From contig CAWBCI010000073.1 of NCBI GenBank assembly GCA_963787195.1, positions 49,688 to 113,687 on the forward strand: a DNA stretch of 64,000 nucleotides. The letters are read 5' to 3'. The translations under genes and the position numbers were made by a program. Below are positions 33,008-43,511 of the stretch, piece by piece (the first letter of the stretch is position 1; each line of letters opens with the position of its first letter). The DNA is from CAWBCI01 sp963787195. GTDB lineage: Bacteria > Bacteroidota > Bacteroidia > Bacteroidales > JAGOPY01. The notes beneath the pieces are model-generated. The model made no database searches and had not been told where the DNA came from. It saw only the letters and a program-made list of their open reading frames with translations.

Positions 33008-35077
33008 ATGAAAAGTAAATTCAAGTTTTTAGTTTTAGTTATAATATTGATGGGTGGATGTATGGGCCCTGAACAGGAAAAGAATTCCGGGGCCGCACCC
33101 GATGCTATCCGGCTTAGCAGTATCGACAAAGGGACCAGGGATGAAGCAGTAAAAGCCTTAAAAGAGCAGTTTCCGCTTGTATCAGATACCCGTATTGAGA
33201 AAGGCGTTCAACAGGCTGCAGATTTCTGGTCGGAAAAAGATGGATCTTCCGACGATTTCAAAGCTTTCTGTAAAGCAAATTTCCTGGGCACAGAGGGTGA
33301 CCTGGATCTTTTACTGAAGCGAATGAACACTAACCTGGAAGTTCTGCTGGGATGTTACAATAAAATCAGCATTGCCTTGAAGCGCCCCCTTCAACTTGAC
33401 ACCTATGAAATCCTTCCGGTGGATGAGATTTTTGCCGGTTATGAACCGGCAGCTCATATGAATGATGATATGTTTCAGAACAAGATTGCTTTTATTGTCT
33501 TGCTAAATTTTCCTTTTTACAGCCTGGATGAGATGACTAAACTCGGAAATGACTGGAACAGCAAGCAATGGGCTTATGCCCGCATGGGAAGTGTATTTAC
33601 CGACAGGGTACCAGCTTCACTGGTTCAGAAGTATTCGCAGGTTTCTTCGGATGCAGACAATTACATTTCGAACTATAACATATTCATGGGAGCCTTGAGA
33701 GATAATGAAGGGCGGCAATTGTTCCCGAAGGATCTCAAACTGATAAGCCACTGGGGCCTGAGGGATGAGCTAAAATCACATTATAATGACAGTCTGGGCC
33801 TTGAAAAACAAAAGATGATCTATGAAGTTATGCTCCGTATCATTAATGAGGAGATTCCTGAACAGGTAATCAATTCTTATAGCTATACCTGGGACCCCTT
33901 TACAAACAAAGTTAACGACGGAGACCTGGATGTTGCCATTACTCCTGAACCGAATACACGCTATTATTATTTGCTGGAAAATTTCAAGGCATTGAGCGCA
34001 ATGGATCCTTATAATCCCTTTTATCCAAATTATATAAGCAGAAACTTTGATGAGGATATGGAGATTCCACAGAAAGAGGTTGAGGCTCTGTTTGTAAAAC
34101 TCATGTCGGCCCCGGAAATTAAACAGGTAGGAGAACTCATCAGTAAAAGGCTTGGAAGACCTTTGCAAGCTTTCGATATCTGGTATGATGGGTTTAAGCC
34201 CAGAAGTAGTGTTAACGAAGCCCAGCTGGATAAGATCACGATGGCAAAATATCCCAGCAGGGAAGCTTTTGAACAGGACCTTGTAAATATTTTGACAAAA
34301 CTTGGGTTTCCGAAGGATTCGGCTAATATGATCGTTTCACATGTCGAAGTGGATCCTTCACGCGGGGCAGGACATGCCTGGGGTGCTGAAAGCAAGGAAT
34401 TCAAAGCTCATTTACGGACACGTATCGGGAAAAGCGGGATGAATTATAAAGGATATAACATTGCCGTTCACGAATTTGGTCACAATGTGGAGCAGGTCAT
34501 CTCCCTGTTTGATGTGGATTATTATATTCTTCATGGAGTGCCTAATACAGCCTTTACGGAGGCTCTGGCATTCATGTTCCAGAAGAAGGACCTGGAACTT
34601 CTCGGGATGAATCAAAAGGAAGATGAGATGTCGATGAACCTGGAGGCTCTTGACAATATTTGGTCTATTTATGAGATAATGGGGGTTTCAATGGTTGATA
34701 TGAATGTTTGGAAATGGATGTACGCCAATCCCGATGCCACACCTGAAACCCTGAAGGAGCAGGTTATTAAAATAGCCAGGGACATTTGGAACCAATATTA
34801 TGCTCCGGTTTTCGGGATCAAAGATTCGCCTATTCTTGCTATCTATTCCCATATGATAGATAATCCGCTTTATCTTTCAGCTTATCCGGTGGGTCATCTT
34901 ATACAATTTCAGATCGAACAATATATGAAGGATAAGAATTTTTCGAAGGAGGTTTACAGGATGTATTCACAGGGAAAACTCATACCTCAGGTTTGGATGA
35001 AACGGGCTGTGGGATCTGAAATATCCGTAGAACCTACCCTGGAAGCTGCTCGCAAAGCGCTTTCAGAAATTAAATAG
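33008..35077 (+). CDS. Zinc metallopeptidase-like lipoprotein (unassigned zincin)
   Basis: 689 residues. Lipoprotein signal ending LMGGC (Cys 18). The C-terminal half has the zinc motif HEFGH at 488-492 (IAVHEFGHNVEQ), followed about 30 residues later by a candidate third-ligand Glu in TAFTEALAF. The N-terminal half is helical and lacks a recognisable domain. The HExxH-TEA pattern suggests the gluzincin group (M3-like), but I cannot assign a MEROPS family. It is probably a periplasmic or outer-membrane peptidase. Unrelated peptidases at 41760 and 43512 lie downstream. Confidence 0.7.
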   Translation: MKSKFKFLVLVIILMGGCMGPEQEKNSGAAPDAIRLSSIDKGTRDEAVKALKEQFPLVSDTRIEKGVQQAADFWSEKDGSSDDFKAFCKANFLGTEGDLDLLLKRMNTNLEVLLGCYNKISIALKRPLQLDTYEILPVDEIFAGYEPAAHMNDDMFQNKIAFIVLLNFPFYSLDEMTKLGNDWNSKQWAYARMGSVFTDRVPASLVQKYSQVSSDADNYISNYNIFMGALRDNEGRQLFPKDLKLISHWGLRDELKSHYNDSLGLEKQKMIYEVMLRIINEEIPEQVINSYSYTWDPFTNKVNDGDLDVAITPEPNTRYYYLLENFKALSAMDPYNPFYPNYISRNFDEDMEIPQKEVEALFVKLMSAPEIKQVGELISKRLGRPLQAFDIWYDGFKPRSSVNEAQLDKITMAKYPSREAFEQDLVNILTKLGFPKDSANMIVSHVEVDPSRGAGHAWGAESKEFKAHLRTRIGKSGMNYKGYNIAVHEFGHNVEQVISLFDVDYYILHGVPNTAFTEALAFMFQKKDLELLGMNQKEDEMSMNLEALDNIWSIYEIMGVSMVDMNVWKWMYANPDATPETLKEQVIKIARDIWNQYYAPVFGIKDSPILAIYSHMIDNPLYLSAYPVGHLIQFQIEQYMKDKNFSKEVYRMYSQGKLIPQVWMKRAVGSEISVEPTLEAARKALSEIK

Positions 35078-35098
35078 TATTAGCGGAATCCTGGATTT

Positions 35099-35127
35099 AA
35101 CCCCGGCCTTAAGAGGCTGGGGTTTTT
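35099..35127 (+). terminator. Terminator after the zincin gene
   Basis: AACCCCGGCCT pairs with AGGCTGGGGTT (one mismatch) and is followed by TTTTTT. Confidence 0.85.
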
Positions 35128-35637
35128 TATTTCAATTGTACACATGCGAACAATAGTGAACGGAATGATACAAAGCCCGTAAAATGTTTTTTCCTTCTAC
35201 TCATCATAAATAAAACAATATCAGCCCATAAAATAAATTGGTATGATATTTTCATTTTGAAAAGACAATGAATCTTTTCCTTAAATATACACTTATTCAA
35301 AAGATCTTTCAAACCAGGAAGGGACCAGCCGGCGACTCCGCCGATTTATTCCCCACATTTCATACCGCGCAATATTCGAATTCCTCAATTGAAAGAAGAC
35401 TGGTTTTTCTTTCAATCCCCTTGTTGCCGGCTGGAACCCAAACCTGGCCAGGACATTATTTTTAAGCCTCATTGCACTAATGTTTGCCTTTTGGCGTTTT
35501 TTTATCATGTTCAATTATGTACAAACTTTGTTTTGCATCGTACACTTTAATCTTAATTTGATCATAAATAATTATATAACAAGTTAAAATATAACACATT
35601 ATAAAAATGGCACGTTTTTAGTTAGTATTTTCATTGA
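35128..35637. other. Intergenic region upstream of the export operon
   Basis: 510 bp with short ORFs on both strands that match no family. A possible weak -7 box AAACTTTG (35523-35530) could start the export operon. Otherwise A/T-rich, with no repeat or RNA gene seen. Confidence 0.4.
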
Positions 35638-37125
35638 GTGAAAACCAAATTTAAAATCCAAAAGAGTATGGCTTTTATCAGCTTGAAACTATCCACTATT
35701 ACAAAAACATTTTTATTTACCTTTTTTATTCTTGCTTCATTCGGCGCGTATGCACAGAACGAGGAAAAAGAATGGAGTTTGGAGGATTGCATTAATTATG
35801 CAATAGACAATAATCTGGACATTAAAAAACAGGTGCTGAATACGGAGTTAAAAAGGAAAAGTTTACTACAAAGTAAACTGGGGCTTTTACCATCCCTCAA
35901 TGCAGGGGCAACTCATGGTTATAACTGGGGGCAGACTGTTGACCGCTACACCAATCAGTTTGCAACCTCAAGGGTGCAAACCAATAACTTTTATTTGTCG
36001 GGTGATATGAATCTATTCAATGGTTTCACGCAGGTGAATACCGTAAAGCAGAACCAGCTGGAGTTAATGGCCAGCAATTATGACCTGGATAAACTAATGG
36101 ATGATATTTCCGTTGCTGTGGCCGGTTATTACCTCGACATACTTTATAATCAGGAATTGCTGGATGTTACCCGCGAACAACTGGACGTTACCAAACAGCA
36201 GGTTCGGCGTATGGAAAAGCTGGTAAATGCAGGAAGCATGGCTAAAGGTGATTTGCTGAATATACAGGCTCAGGCAGCGACAGAAGAATCACAAATGGTG
36301 GATGCCGAAAACAAACTGACCATATCTTACCTGAGCCTGCAACAGCTCATCGACTACCCGGTAAGTCAGGATTTCCGGATAGAGAAGCCTGAATTGAAGT
36401 CGATTGCTTCCCCAGAAGTTGCAATTTCTTCTAACGATGTTTACAATGTGGCCGTGGATAAAAGGCCTGAAATCAAGAGTGCTGAGAAGCGACTGGAAAG
36501 TGCCGATAAAGGCATTTCAATTGCACGTGGTTACATAAGCCCTACACTCAGTTTTAGTGCAGTTTGGGCTACCGGATATTCAGGTGCTGCAAGCCAGGGA
36601 GTGAACCCAGTAACGAAGCTCGTCCCCATTGGATTTACAAAATCTACTATGGATACTGTCTTTGGAAATTACCAGGAATATAGCAGCTATGAAACGGTGC
36701 CCTTTAATGATCAATTGAATAAAAACCAGAACAAAAGTATAAACTTCACCTTGCAGATCCCTATTTATAATGGCTGGCAGGTAAGGACGGCAATCAGTAA
36801 GGCAAAGATAGCGAAGGAACAAGCTGATTACGACTTGAAGCAAGCCAGGTTGAACCTGAATAAAAGTATACAGCAATCCTATGCGGATGCAGTTGCCGCC
36901 CTGAAAAACTTTAACGCTTCACAAAAGAAAGTTTCAGCCCAGAAAGAGGCTTTTAAATATGCAGAAGAAAAATTTGGGGTTGGGCTCATAAATTCAGTTG
37001 ATTATAACCAAACGAAGAAGGACCTGACAAAAGCTGAATCCGATCTTTTACAGGCAAAATACAGGTTTATATACACCAGCACAATACTGGACTTTTATAT
37101 GGGTAAACCCTTGACTTTAAAGTAA
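35638..37125 (+). CDS. TolC-family outer-membrane efflux protein
   Basis: 495 residues from a GTG, or 485 from the ATG at 35668. Signal peptide ending GAYAQ, then two OEP repeats (LEDCINYAIDNNLDIKKQ; ISIARGYISPTLSFSAVWAT) with long coiled helices, the TolC layout. It forms the outer-membrane exit duct of an export complex. It is the first gene of a five-gene unit with an ABC ATPase, two MacB-type permeases and an adaptor, so all three envelope layers are covered. There is no clear ribosome-binding site before either start. Confidence 0.9.
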   Translation: MKTKFKIQKSMAFISLKLSTITKTFLFTFFILASFGAYAQNEEKEWSLEDCINYAIDNNLDIKKQVLNTELKRKSLLQSKLGLLPSLNAGATHGYNWGQTVDRYTNQFATSRVQTNNFYLSGDMNLFNGFTQVNTVKQNQLELMASNYDLDKLMDDISVAVAGYYLDILYNQELLDVTREQLDVTKQQVRRMEKLVNAGSMAKGDLLNIQAQAATEESQMVDAENKLTISYLSLQQLIDYPVSQDFRIEKPELKSIASPEVAISSNDVYNVAVDKRPEIKSAEKRLESADKGISIARGYISPTLSFSAVWATGYSGAASQGVNPVTKLVPIGFTKSTMDTVFGNYQEYSSYETVPFNDQLNKNQNKSINFTLQIPIYNGWQVRTAISKAKIAKEQADYDLKQARLNLNKSIQQSYADAVAALKNFNASQKKVSAQKEAFKYAEEKFGVGLINSVDYNQTKKDLTKAESDLLQAKYRFIYTSTILDFYMGKPLTLK

Positions 37126-37143
37126 TTTTCTGAAAGTAAAACA

Positions 37144-37845
37144 ATGATAAAGATCAACAATTTACATAAGTCCTATGGCCTCGGCAAAACCAGCCTGCAT
37201 GTCCTGAAAGGAATTGACCTGGAAATAGAGGCGGGCGAGATGGTTTCTATTATGGGTTCTTCTGGCTCGGGAAAATCGACCCTGTTGAATGTGATCGGTA
37301 TTCTCGATTCCTATGACGAGGGTGAATACACTCTTGACGGAATTACAATTGCCGGTCTGACTGAAACCAAATCAGCTCATTTCAGAAATGACCTTATCGG
37401 GTTTGTATTCCAGTCGTTTAACCTGATTTCATTTAAAAACGCAATGGAGAATGTGGCGCTCCCTCTATATTACAAGGGGGTCAACCGCAAAAAGAGGAAT
37501 ATCCTTGCTATGGAGATGCTGGAAAGAATGGGTCTTCAGGAATGGGCAGAACATATGCCCAGTGAACTATCAGGTGGGCAGAAACAACGTATCGCAATTG
37601 CAAGGGCACTCATTTCAAGACCAAAAGTTATCCTGGCTGATGAACCCACCGGCGCACTTGATTCTACAACATCTATGGAGATGATGGATTTATTGAAGGA
37701 GATTAATAAAACCGGGATCACTATGCTGATAGTAACTCATGAAAGAGATATCGCCCAGGCAACTGACAGGGTCATTCATTTGAAAGACGGAATCATTGAA
37801 CATAATGTCAGGAATGGTGCTATGAAAGATTTTTTTAAGAATTGA
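37144..37845 (+). CDS. MacB-type ABC transporter ATPase
   Basis: 233 residues. Walker A GSSGSGKST at about 40-48, Q-loop VFQSFNLIS, signature LSGGQKQR, Walker B VILADEPTGALD and H-loop VTHE. The NLLDS-like turn after Walker A (LLNVIGILDSYDEG) is typical of the LolD/MacB group, which powers export or lipoprotein release. It is followed by two permease genes, both with MacB-like N-termini. Confidence 0.93.
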   Translation: MIKINNLHKSYGLGKTSLHVLKGIDLEIEAGEMVSIMGSSGSGKSTLLNVIGILDSYDEGEYTLDGITIAGLTETKSAHFRNDLIGFVFQSFNLISFKNAMENVALPLYYKGVNRKKRNILAMEMLERMGLQEWAEHMPSELSGGQKQRIAIARALISRPKVILADEPTGALDSTTSMEMMDLLKEINKTGITMLIVTHERDIAQATDRVIHLKDGIIEHNVRNGAMKDFFKN

Positions 37846-37903
37846 TTATCATTACAATATATTCAGAAAGAAAGCGGAATAAAAAGAAAAATTGATTTAC
37901 TCC

Positions 37904-39145
37904 ATGGGAATTTTTGATATAGATAAATGGCAGGAGATATTCAGTACAATTAAGAAGAACAAACTGCGTACTTTTTTGACCGGCTTCAGTGTGGCATGGG
38001 GTATATTTATGCTGATCATTCTTCTGGGATCAGGAAATGGATTGGAAAATGGTGTGAAAAAGGAATTTGAAGGGGATGCTACCAATACTCTATGGGTTAA
38101 TTCAGGTATGACCAGTATTCCATATAAGGGATTGAAAGCCGGGCGGCAGATACAGTTTACCAATGAAGACCATGACGAGGTTGCAAGGGAAACCCCCAAT
38201 ATTGAACACTTTTCTTCCCGTCTGATGATTTGGAGAAATAACACCCTTTCATATAAAAAGGAATATGGCAATTATGATATTATTTGCTGTCATCCGGGAT
38301 ATGGCTATTATGAAACTCTGGATGTTATCCAGGGCCGGTTTCTGAACGATATGGATGTGGACGGTTTCAGGAAAGTGACAGTAATCAGCAGTATTGTAAA
38401 AGATGCTTTATTCAAATCGGAAGACCCGATCGGGAAATTCATGCAGGTCAGCGGTGTTCCTTTCAAAGTAGTGGGGGTGTTTACAGATGTTGGCGGAGAC
38501 CGTGATAATCAGAGGATTTATCTACCCATATCGACAGCCCAAAAGGTTTATAACCAATCTAATAGAATATTTAACCTGTGCATTACCACTAAGGATATCA
38601 GTGTCGATCAAAGTAAGGAAATGGCCCAGGATATCACCTATACCCTGGCGGGCTTGCACAAATTTGATCCGAATGACCAGAGAGCTGTATTTGTTAGGAA
38701 TAATGTAGAAGAATTCAGAAAATTCATGAATCTTTTCGCATCCATAAAGATATTTATATGGATCATAGGAATAGGAACCATTATCGCTGGGGTTGTGGGG
38801 GTGAGTAATATTATGATGATAGTCGTGAAGGAACGCACCCAGGAGATAGGGGTGAGGAAAGCCCTTGGGGCAACCCCCTGGTCCATCATCAGCCTCATCC
38901 TTCAGGAATCAGTTTTAATCACAGCTTTTGCCGGTTATATAGGACTGGTTATGGGAGTGGGTTTGCTGGAATTGATCTCTCCCCTCTTCGCCAATTCCGA
39001 TTCCTTTTTCAAGAATCCGGAGGTAGATGTCTGGGTAGCTTTGGGGGCAACAATAATTCTTGTTCTGTCAGGTGCACTGGCCGGTTTCGTACCAGCCCGT
39101 AAAGCTGCCAGTATCAAACCTATTGAAGCTTTGAGATATGAATAG
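37904..39145 (+). CDS. MacB-like ABC permease 1
   Basis: About 413 residues from the ATG at 37904. An N-terminal span (KKNKLRTFLTGFSVAWGIFM), a large periplasmic MacB core domain (about 50-270) and three C-terminal spans (FIWIIGIGTIIAGVVGVSNIMMIVVKERTQEIGVRKALG and following). The start is set by similarity to its neighbour (MGIFDIDKWQEI versus MGIIDIDKWHEI). It probably pairs with the second permease as a heterodimer. Confidence 0.9.
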   Translation: MGIFDIDKWQEIFSTIKKNKLRTFLTGFSVAWGIFMLIILLGSGNGLENGVKKEFEGDATNTLWVNSGMTSIPYKGLKAGRQIQFTNEDHDEVARETPNIEHFSSRLMIWRNNTLSYKKEYGNYDIICCHPGYGYYETLDVIQGRFLNDMDVDGFRKVTVISSIVKDALFKSEDPIGKFMQVSGVPFKVVGVFTDVGGDRDNQRIYLPISTAQKVYNQSNRIFNLCITTKDISVDQSKEMAQDITYTLAGLHKFDPNDQRAVFVRNNVEEFRKFMNLFASIKIFIWIIGIGTIIAGVVGVSNIMMIVVKERTQEIGVRKALGATPWSIISLILQESVLITAFAGYIGLVMGVGLLELISPLFANSDSFFKNPEVDVWVALGATIILVLSGALAGFVPARKAASIKPIEALRYE

Positions 39146-39265
39146 TTTAAATTTTCTCATATATAACTATGGTTAATGCTTCTGAAGGGTGGCTATATCC
39201 CCTGACTTGAATAATCAGGGGAGCTGCCTTTCAATTGAGAAGAACAATATTGAAATATTAGAAAC

Positions 39266-40534
39266 GTGGGAATTATAGACATTGATAAGTGGCATGAAAT
39301 TTCAAGTGTGTTGAAGAAGAACAAGCTTCGTACCTTCTTCACGGCTTTTGGCGTATTCTGGGGCATTTTCCTGCTGGTTATTATGATGGGTTCCGGAAAC
39401 GGGTTAAAGAATAGTGTCATGGAGGGCTTTGGGAATATGGCCACCAACAGCTTTTTCATGTGGACCCAGAGAACAACCATACCATATAAAGGTTTTCCAC
39501 GCGGCAGATTTTACAATTTCCGGAATTCCGACACCAAAGCATTAAAAGATAATATTCCTGATATTAAGCTTATTGCTCCCCGTTTGCAGGCATTCGGTTT
39601 CCGCGGACAGGGCGATAATGTTGTCAGGGGAGAAAGATCCGGGGCCTTTGATATTTATGGCGATACACCGGATTTCAACCGTATTATGCCAATGGATATT
39701 ACTAAAGGAAGGTTTATAAACGAAATTGACCTGAGAGAAAACCGTAAAGTGATCGTTATCGGGCAACAGGTTTATAATGAGATGTTTGAAAAAAACGAAA
39801 ATCCAATTGGAGAATATCTCAGGTTGCAAGGTGTTTATTTCAAAGTGGTAGGGGTTGTTAAATCTAAGCAGAAAAATAATGCCGAAAGGGATGAAAGATC
39901 AGTTTATATGCCTTTTACCACCTTGCAGAAAACATATAACCTTGGCGACATAGTGGGATGGTATTCCATAACAGCCAGGGATGGTGTTCCTGCTTCGGAA
40001 GTTGAAACAGAAGCCAAAGCCCTTATGAGAAAAAGGCATAATATTGATCCGAAGGATGAAAGGGCCGTGGGATCATGGAATATGCAGAAAGAATTTGACA
40101 AGTTCACCAATCTCTTCGGGGGTATTAGGATACTTGTCTGGATCGTTGGGACAGGCACCTTATTTGCCGGTGTGGTCGGGGTCAGTAATATCATGCTTAT
40201 AGTAGTTAAGGAGAGAACCAAAGAAATCGGAATTGAGAGAGCTATAGGAGCAACGCCCAAAACAATTATTACTCAGATCATTCTTGAATCGGTATTTCTC
40301 ACGACTATGGCCGGATATATTGGACTGGTTGTGGGAGTGGGCTTGTTGGAACTGGTTAACTACGTGATGGTAAAAAGCAATGCAAGCTCAGATATGTTTT
40401 CACATCCTGAGATAAATTTCAATATGGCTATTACTGCTCTCTCAGTGCTCATTGTTTCAGGGATATTCGCAGGTCTGATACCTGCGAGCAGAGCGGTAAA
40501 AATCAGACCAATAGAGGCATTAAGAGATGAATAA
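39266..40534 (+). CDS. MacB-like ABC permease 2
   Basis: 422 residues from a GTG at 39266. Same layout as permease 1: span near KNKLRTFFTAFGVFWGIFLL, periplasmic core and three C-terminal spans containing GVVGVSNIMLIVVKERTKEIGIERAIGATP. Both permeases are full length, and the two have arisen by duplication. The 120-bp gap before it has no promoter-like element that I can see. Confidence 0.9.
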   Translation: MGIIDIDKWHEISSVLKKNKLRTFFTAFGVFWGIFLLVIMMGSGNGLKNSVMEGFGNMATNSFFMWTQRTTIPYKGFPRGRFYNFRNSDTKALKDNIPDIKLIAPRLQAFGFRGQGDNVVRGERSGAFDIYGDTPDFNRIMPMDITKGRFINEIDLRENRKVIVIGQQVYNEMFEKNENPIGEYLRLQGVYFKVVGVVKSKQKNNAERDERSVYMPFTTLQKTYNLGDIVGWYSITARDGVPASEVETEAKALMRKRHNIDPKDERAVGSWNMQKEFDKFTNLFGGIRILVWIVGTGTLFAGVVGVSNIMLIVVKERTKEIGIERAIGATPKTIITQIILESVFLTTMAGYIGLVVGVGLLELVNYVMVKSNASSDMFSHPEINFNMAITALSVLIVSGIFAGLIPASRAVKIRPIEALRDE

Positions 40535-40552
40535 TCAAAAAAGTGGATAAAT

Positions 40553-41644
40553 ATGAAAAGGGTATTAAAAATTTTGGCAGGATTAATAATAGTATTCATT
40601 TTCGGCTATACTATTTATTTTCTTTATCAAAAATCACAGGCCAAGCCTGTAGTTTATGAAACAACCAATCCTAAAGTTGAAAACATTGTTAAAAGCACCA
40701 TGGCAACAGGATCGGTTGTCCCCCGAAAGGAAATTGAGATCAAACCTCAGGTTTCGGGGATCATTGAGAAACTTTATGTGATTGAAGGAGATAAAGTGAA
40801 GAAAGGTGATCTTATTGCAAAGATCAAGATCATTCCGAATATGGTCAATTTGAATAATGCTGAGTCGCGGCTAAACCGTGCCAAGATCGGTTATGACGAT
40901 GCAAAACGTCAGTATGACCGGCAGAAAGGCTTGCTTGACCAGGGAGTTATTGCAAAAGCTGATTATGAAAACTTTGAACTGGCTTTCAAAAATGCCAGGG
41001 AAGAAATGGAATCAGCCGAAAGTAATCTGGAACTTATCAAGGAAGGGCAGACACGTAATACTGAAAGTACCACCAATACACTCGTGCGTTCAACTATCGA
41101 TGGAATGGTGCTGGATGTACCGGTTGAAATCGGTAATTCGGTGATCGAAAGCAATACTTTCAACGCGGGGACTACGATTGCTTCAGTTGCTGATATGAAT
41201 GATATGATTTTTGAAGGAAAAATAGATGAAACTGAGGTCGGGAAAATCCACCAGGGCATGCCACTGATCCTGACGGTAGGAGCCATTGATAACACTACTT
41301 TTGATGCCACGCTTGAGCATATCGCCCCCAAGGGGGTTGAGGAAAACGGGGCCATACAATTTGAGATCAAAGCAAATGTAAACCTTAAAAAGGACCAGTT
41401 TATCCGTGCTGGTTACAGCGCCAACGCTGCGGTTGTGCTGGCCCGCGTCGACAGTGTATTATGCATTCCTGAAAGCCTCCTACAGTTTGAAGGAGACTCT
41501 TCCTATGTAGAAGTTGAAACCGGACCGCAGGTTTATGAAAAACGATTTATTCAGACCGGACTTTCCGATGGGATCAATATAGAAGTAAAAAACGGACTCA
41601 CCAAGGAGGACAAGATCAAAAAGCTCAGCGGGGCGATGCGCTAA
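40553..41644 (+). CDS. MacA/HlyD-like periplasmic adaptor
   Basis: 363 residues. An N-terminal membrane anchor (ILAGLIIVFIFGYTIYFLYQ), barrel-sandwich/lipoyl motifs (IEIKPQVSGIIEKLYVIEGD and IDGMVLDVPVEIGNSV), an alpha hairpin and a beta-barrel (ADMNDMIFEGKIDETEVGKI). It bridges the inner-membrane permeases and the TolC-like channel. It is the last gene of the unit and is followed by a strong terminator. Confidence 0.92.
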   Translation: MKRVLKILAGLIIVFIFGYTIYFLYQKSQAKPVVYETTNPKVENIVKSTMATGSVVPRKEIEIKPQVSGIIEKLYVIEGDKVKKGDLIAKIKIIPNMVNLNNAESRLNRAKIGYDDAKRQYDRQKGLLDQGVIAKADYENFELAFKNAREEMESAESNLELIKEGQTRNTESTTNTLVRSTIDGMVLDVPVEIGNSVIESNTFNAGTTIASVADMNDMIFEGKIDETEVGKIHQGMPLILTVGAIDNTTFDATLEHIAPKGVEENGAIQFEIKANVNLKKDQFIRAGYSANAAVVLARVDSVLCIPESLLQFEGDSSYVEVETGPQVYEKRFIQTGLSDGINIEVKNGLTKEDKIKKLSGAMR

Positions 41645-41656
41645 TCCAAATCTACC

Positions 41657-41701
41657 AATCTGCCGGATCTAACAACAAATTGTTGATCCGGCAGATTTTT
41701 T
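41657..41701 (+). terminator. Terminator of the MacAB-TolC-like operon
   Basis: AATCTGCCGGATC pairs with GATCCGGCAGATT and is followed by TTTT. Confidence 0.9.
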
Positions 41702-41759
41702 ATGTAGATTATGAGTAAATTCGCATCTTTGATAAATTAACCTTAAAAACCCCGCGAAA

Positions 41760-43460
41760 ATGTTCAGAAACATTACATCATTCTTTGTGATGGCAGGAAT
41801 AATCTTTGTTATGTCTTCCTGCCAGCGGTCTTCTGATTCAGAAGCCAGACTGGAGGAAAAATATCCCGGGATCATCCCTCAGGATAGATCTTTTAGCCCT
41901 ATTGACCCTCAGTATATCACTGAGCGCCTGAATGCTTATGCTCCCTTCGAACTGAAAGCCGATATCAGCAAATTATCATCAAATCAAAGACAGATTCTAT
42001 CTATACTTTTTGATGTGGCCGATATAATGGATAATCTTTACTGGGAACAGACTATCGGGCATAAAAATTCATTTATCGACCGGATTACCGATAACGAAAC
42101 CAAGCAGTTTGCCCTGATCAATTATGGCCCCTGGGATCGTCTGGCCGGGAACATCCCTTTCATTGGAGAAATAGGCAACAAACCGGCCGGTGCTAATTTT
42201 TATCCGGTTGATATGACCAAGGATGAATTTGAAGCCTTCAATGATCTGAACAAAACCAGCCAGTATACCCTGCTTCGACGGAATCCGGATGGCACATTAA
42301 AGGTTGTCTGGTACCATGAAGCATTTGAACCTCAACTTAAAAAAGCTGCTGAGCTATTGAAAAAGGCTGCCGCCCTTGCCGATGATCCGGGCTTGAAGAA
42401 ATATCTCGAGATGAGGGCAGAGGCCTTGATCACCGATGATTTCCAGCCAAGTGATTTCGCCTGGATGGATATGAAAACTTCCCTCATCGATTTCGTGGTC
42501 GGACCGATTGAAAATTATGAAGATGGACTTTTTGGTTATAAAGCCGCCTATGAATCCTATATACTTTTGAAAGATACAAACTGGAGCAAAAGACTGGAAA
42601 AATATGCAGCCATGCTTCCCGATCTGCAGAAAGGACTTCCGGTGAAAGATGCCTATAAAGCCGAAGTTCCTGGCGCTGACGCTGACCTGAATGCCTATGA
42701 TGTATTGTATTATGCAGGGGATTGCAATGCCGGCAGCAAAACAATAGCTATCAATCTTCCGAATGACGAGCAGGTACAGCTTGAAAAGGGTTCCCGCAAA
42801 CTGCAGCTAAAGAATGCCATGCGGGCTAAATTTGATAAGATACTCGTGCCTATAGCCGATATACTGATCGATTCAAGTCAAAGGAAACATATTACTTTCA
42901 ATGCTTTCTTCGAGAATACAATGTTCCATGAAGTAGCCCATGCCATGGGAATAAAAATTACCATTAACGGAAAAGGTGCTGTGAGGGTAGCACTCAAAGA
43001 GCAATATTCATCACTTGAAGAAGGTAAAGCTGATATAATGGGCCTCTACCTGGTGACTAAACTCTATGAAATGGGAGAACTTACTGAGGGAGAAATCATG
43101 GACAATTATGTGACTTTCCTCGCAGGTATTTTCCGTTCTACCCGTTTTGGGGCTGCTAGTGCACATGGTAAAGCCAATATGATACGTTTCAATTTCTTTG
43201 ATGAAATGGGCGCCTTTACCCGCAATGATGATGGCACCTATACTGTGAATTTTGAAAAATCCAAGGAGGCCATGATAGCCTTGATGCAAAAAATCCTATA
43301 TCTGCAGGGAGATGGAGATTATGAAGGCGCTAAAAAATGGGTGGAAAAAGAAGGTGTTGTAAATCCACAGCTTCAGGGTGATCTGGACAGGCTGAAGGAT
43401 GCAAATATACCTGTCGACATAGTATTCACTCAGGGTAAAAAAGTATTAGGACTTGAATAG
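41760..43460 (+). CDS. M49-like (DPP III-type) zinc peptidase lipoprotein
   Basis: 566 residues. Lipoprotein signal ending VMSSC (Cys 21). Zinc motif HEVAH at 390-394, followed by EEGKAD (about residue 420) as the second part of the site; M49 enzymes use HExxGH and EExRAE/D, so this is a divergent relative. The N-terminal part includes WYHEAFEPQLKKAAELL. It probably cleaves di- or oligopeptides in the periplasm. A CATCTTTG box at 41724 may be its promoter. It is 51 bp from the S46 peptidase gene. Confidence 0.8.
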   Translation: MFRNITSFFVMAGIIFVMSSCQRSSDSEARLEEKYPGIIPQDRSFSPIDPQYITERLNAYAPFELKADISKLSSNQRQILSILFDVADIMDNLYWEQTIGHKNSFIDRITDNETKQFALINYGPWDRLAGNIPFIGEIGNKPAGANFYPVDMTKDEFEAFNDLNKTSQYTLLRRNPDGTLKVVWYHEAFEPQLKKAAELLKKAAALADDPGLKKYLEMRAEALITDDFQPSDFAWMDMKTSLIDFVVGPIENYEDGLFGYKAAYESYILLKDTNWSKRLEKYAAMLPDLQKGLPVKDAYKAEVPGADADLNAYDVLYYAGDCNAGSKTIAINLPNDEQVQLEKGSRKLQLKNAMRAKFDKILVPIADILIDSSQRKHITFNAFFENTMFHEVAHAMGIKITINGKGAVRVALKEQYSSLEEGKADIMGLYLVTKLYEMGELTEGEIMDNYVTFLAGIFRSTRFGAASAHGKANMIRFNFFDEMGAFTRNDDGTYTVNFEKSKEAMIALMQKILYLQGDGDYEGAKKWVEKEGVVNPQLQGDLDRLKDANIPVDIVFTQGKKVLGLE

Positions 43461-43511
43461 AAATAAGTTTAAATCAAATTATTAAATTGTTGAATTAAAA
43501 TTGATAAGATT

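Noticed and set aside
35268..35514. Overlapping ORFs on both strands upstream of the TolC gene
   Set aside because: No family, signal peptide or promoter; they overlap on opposite strands and have no coding-like features.
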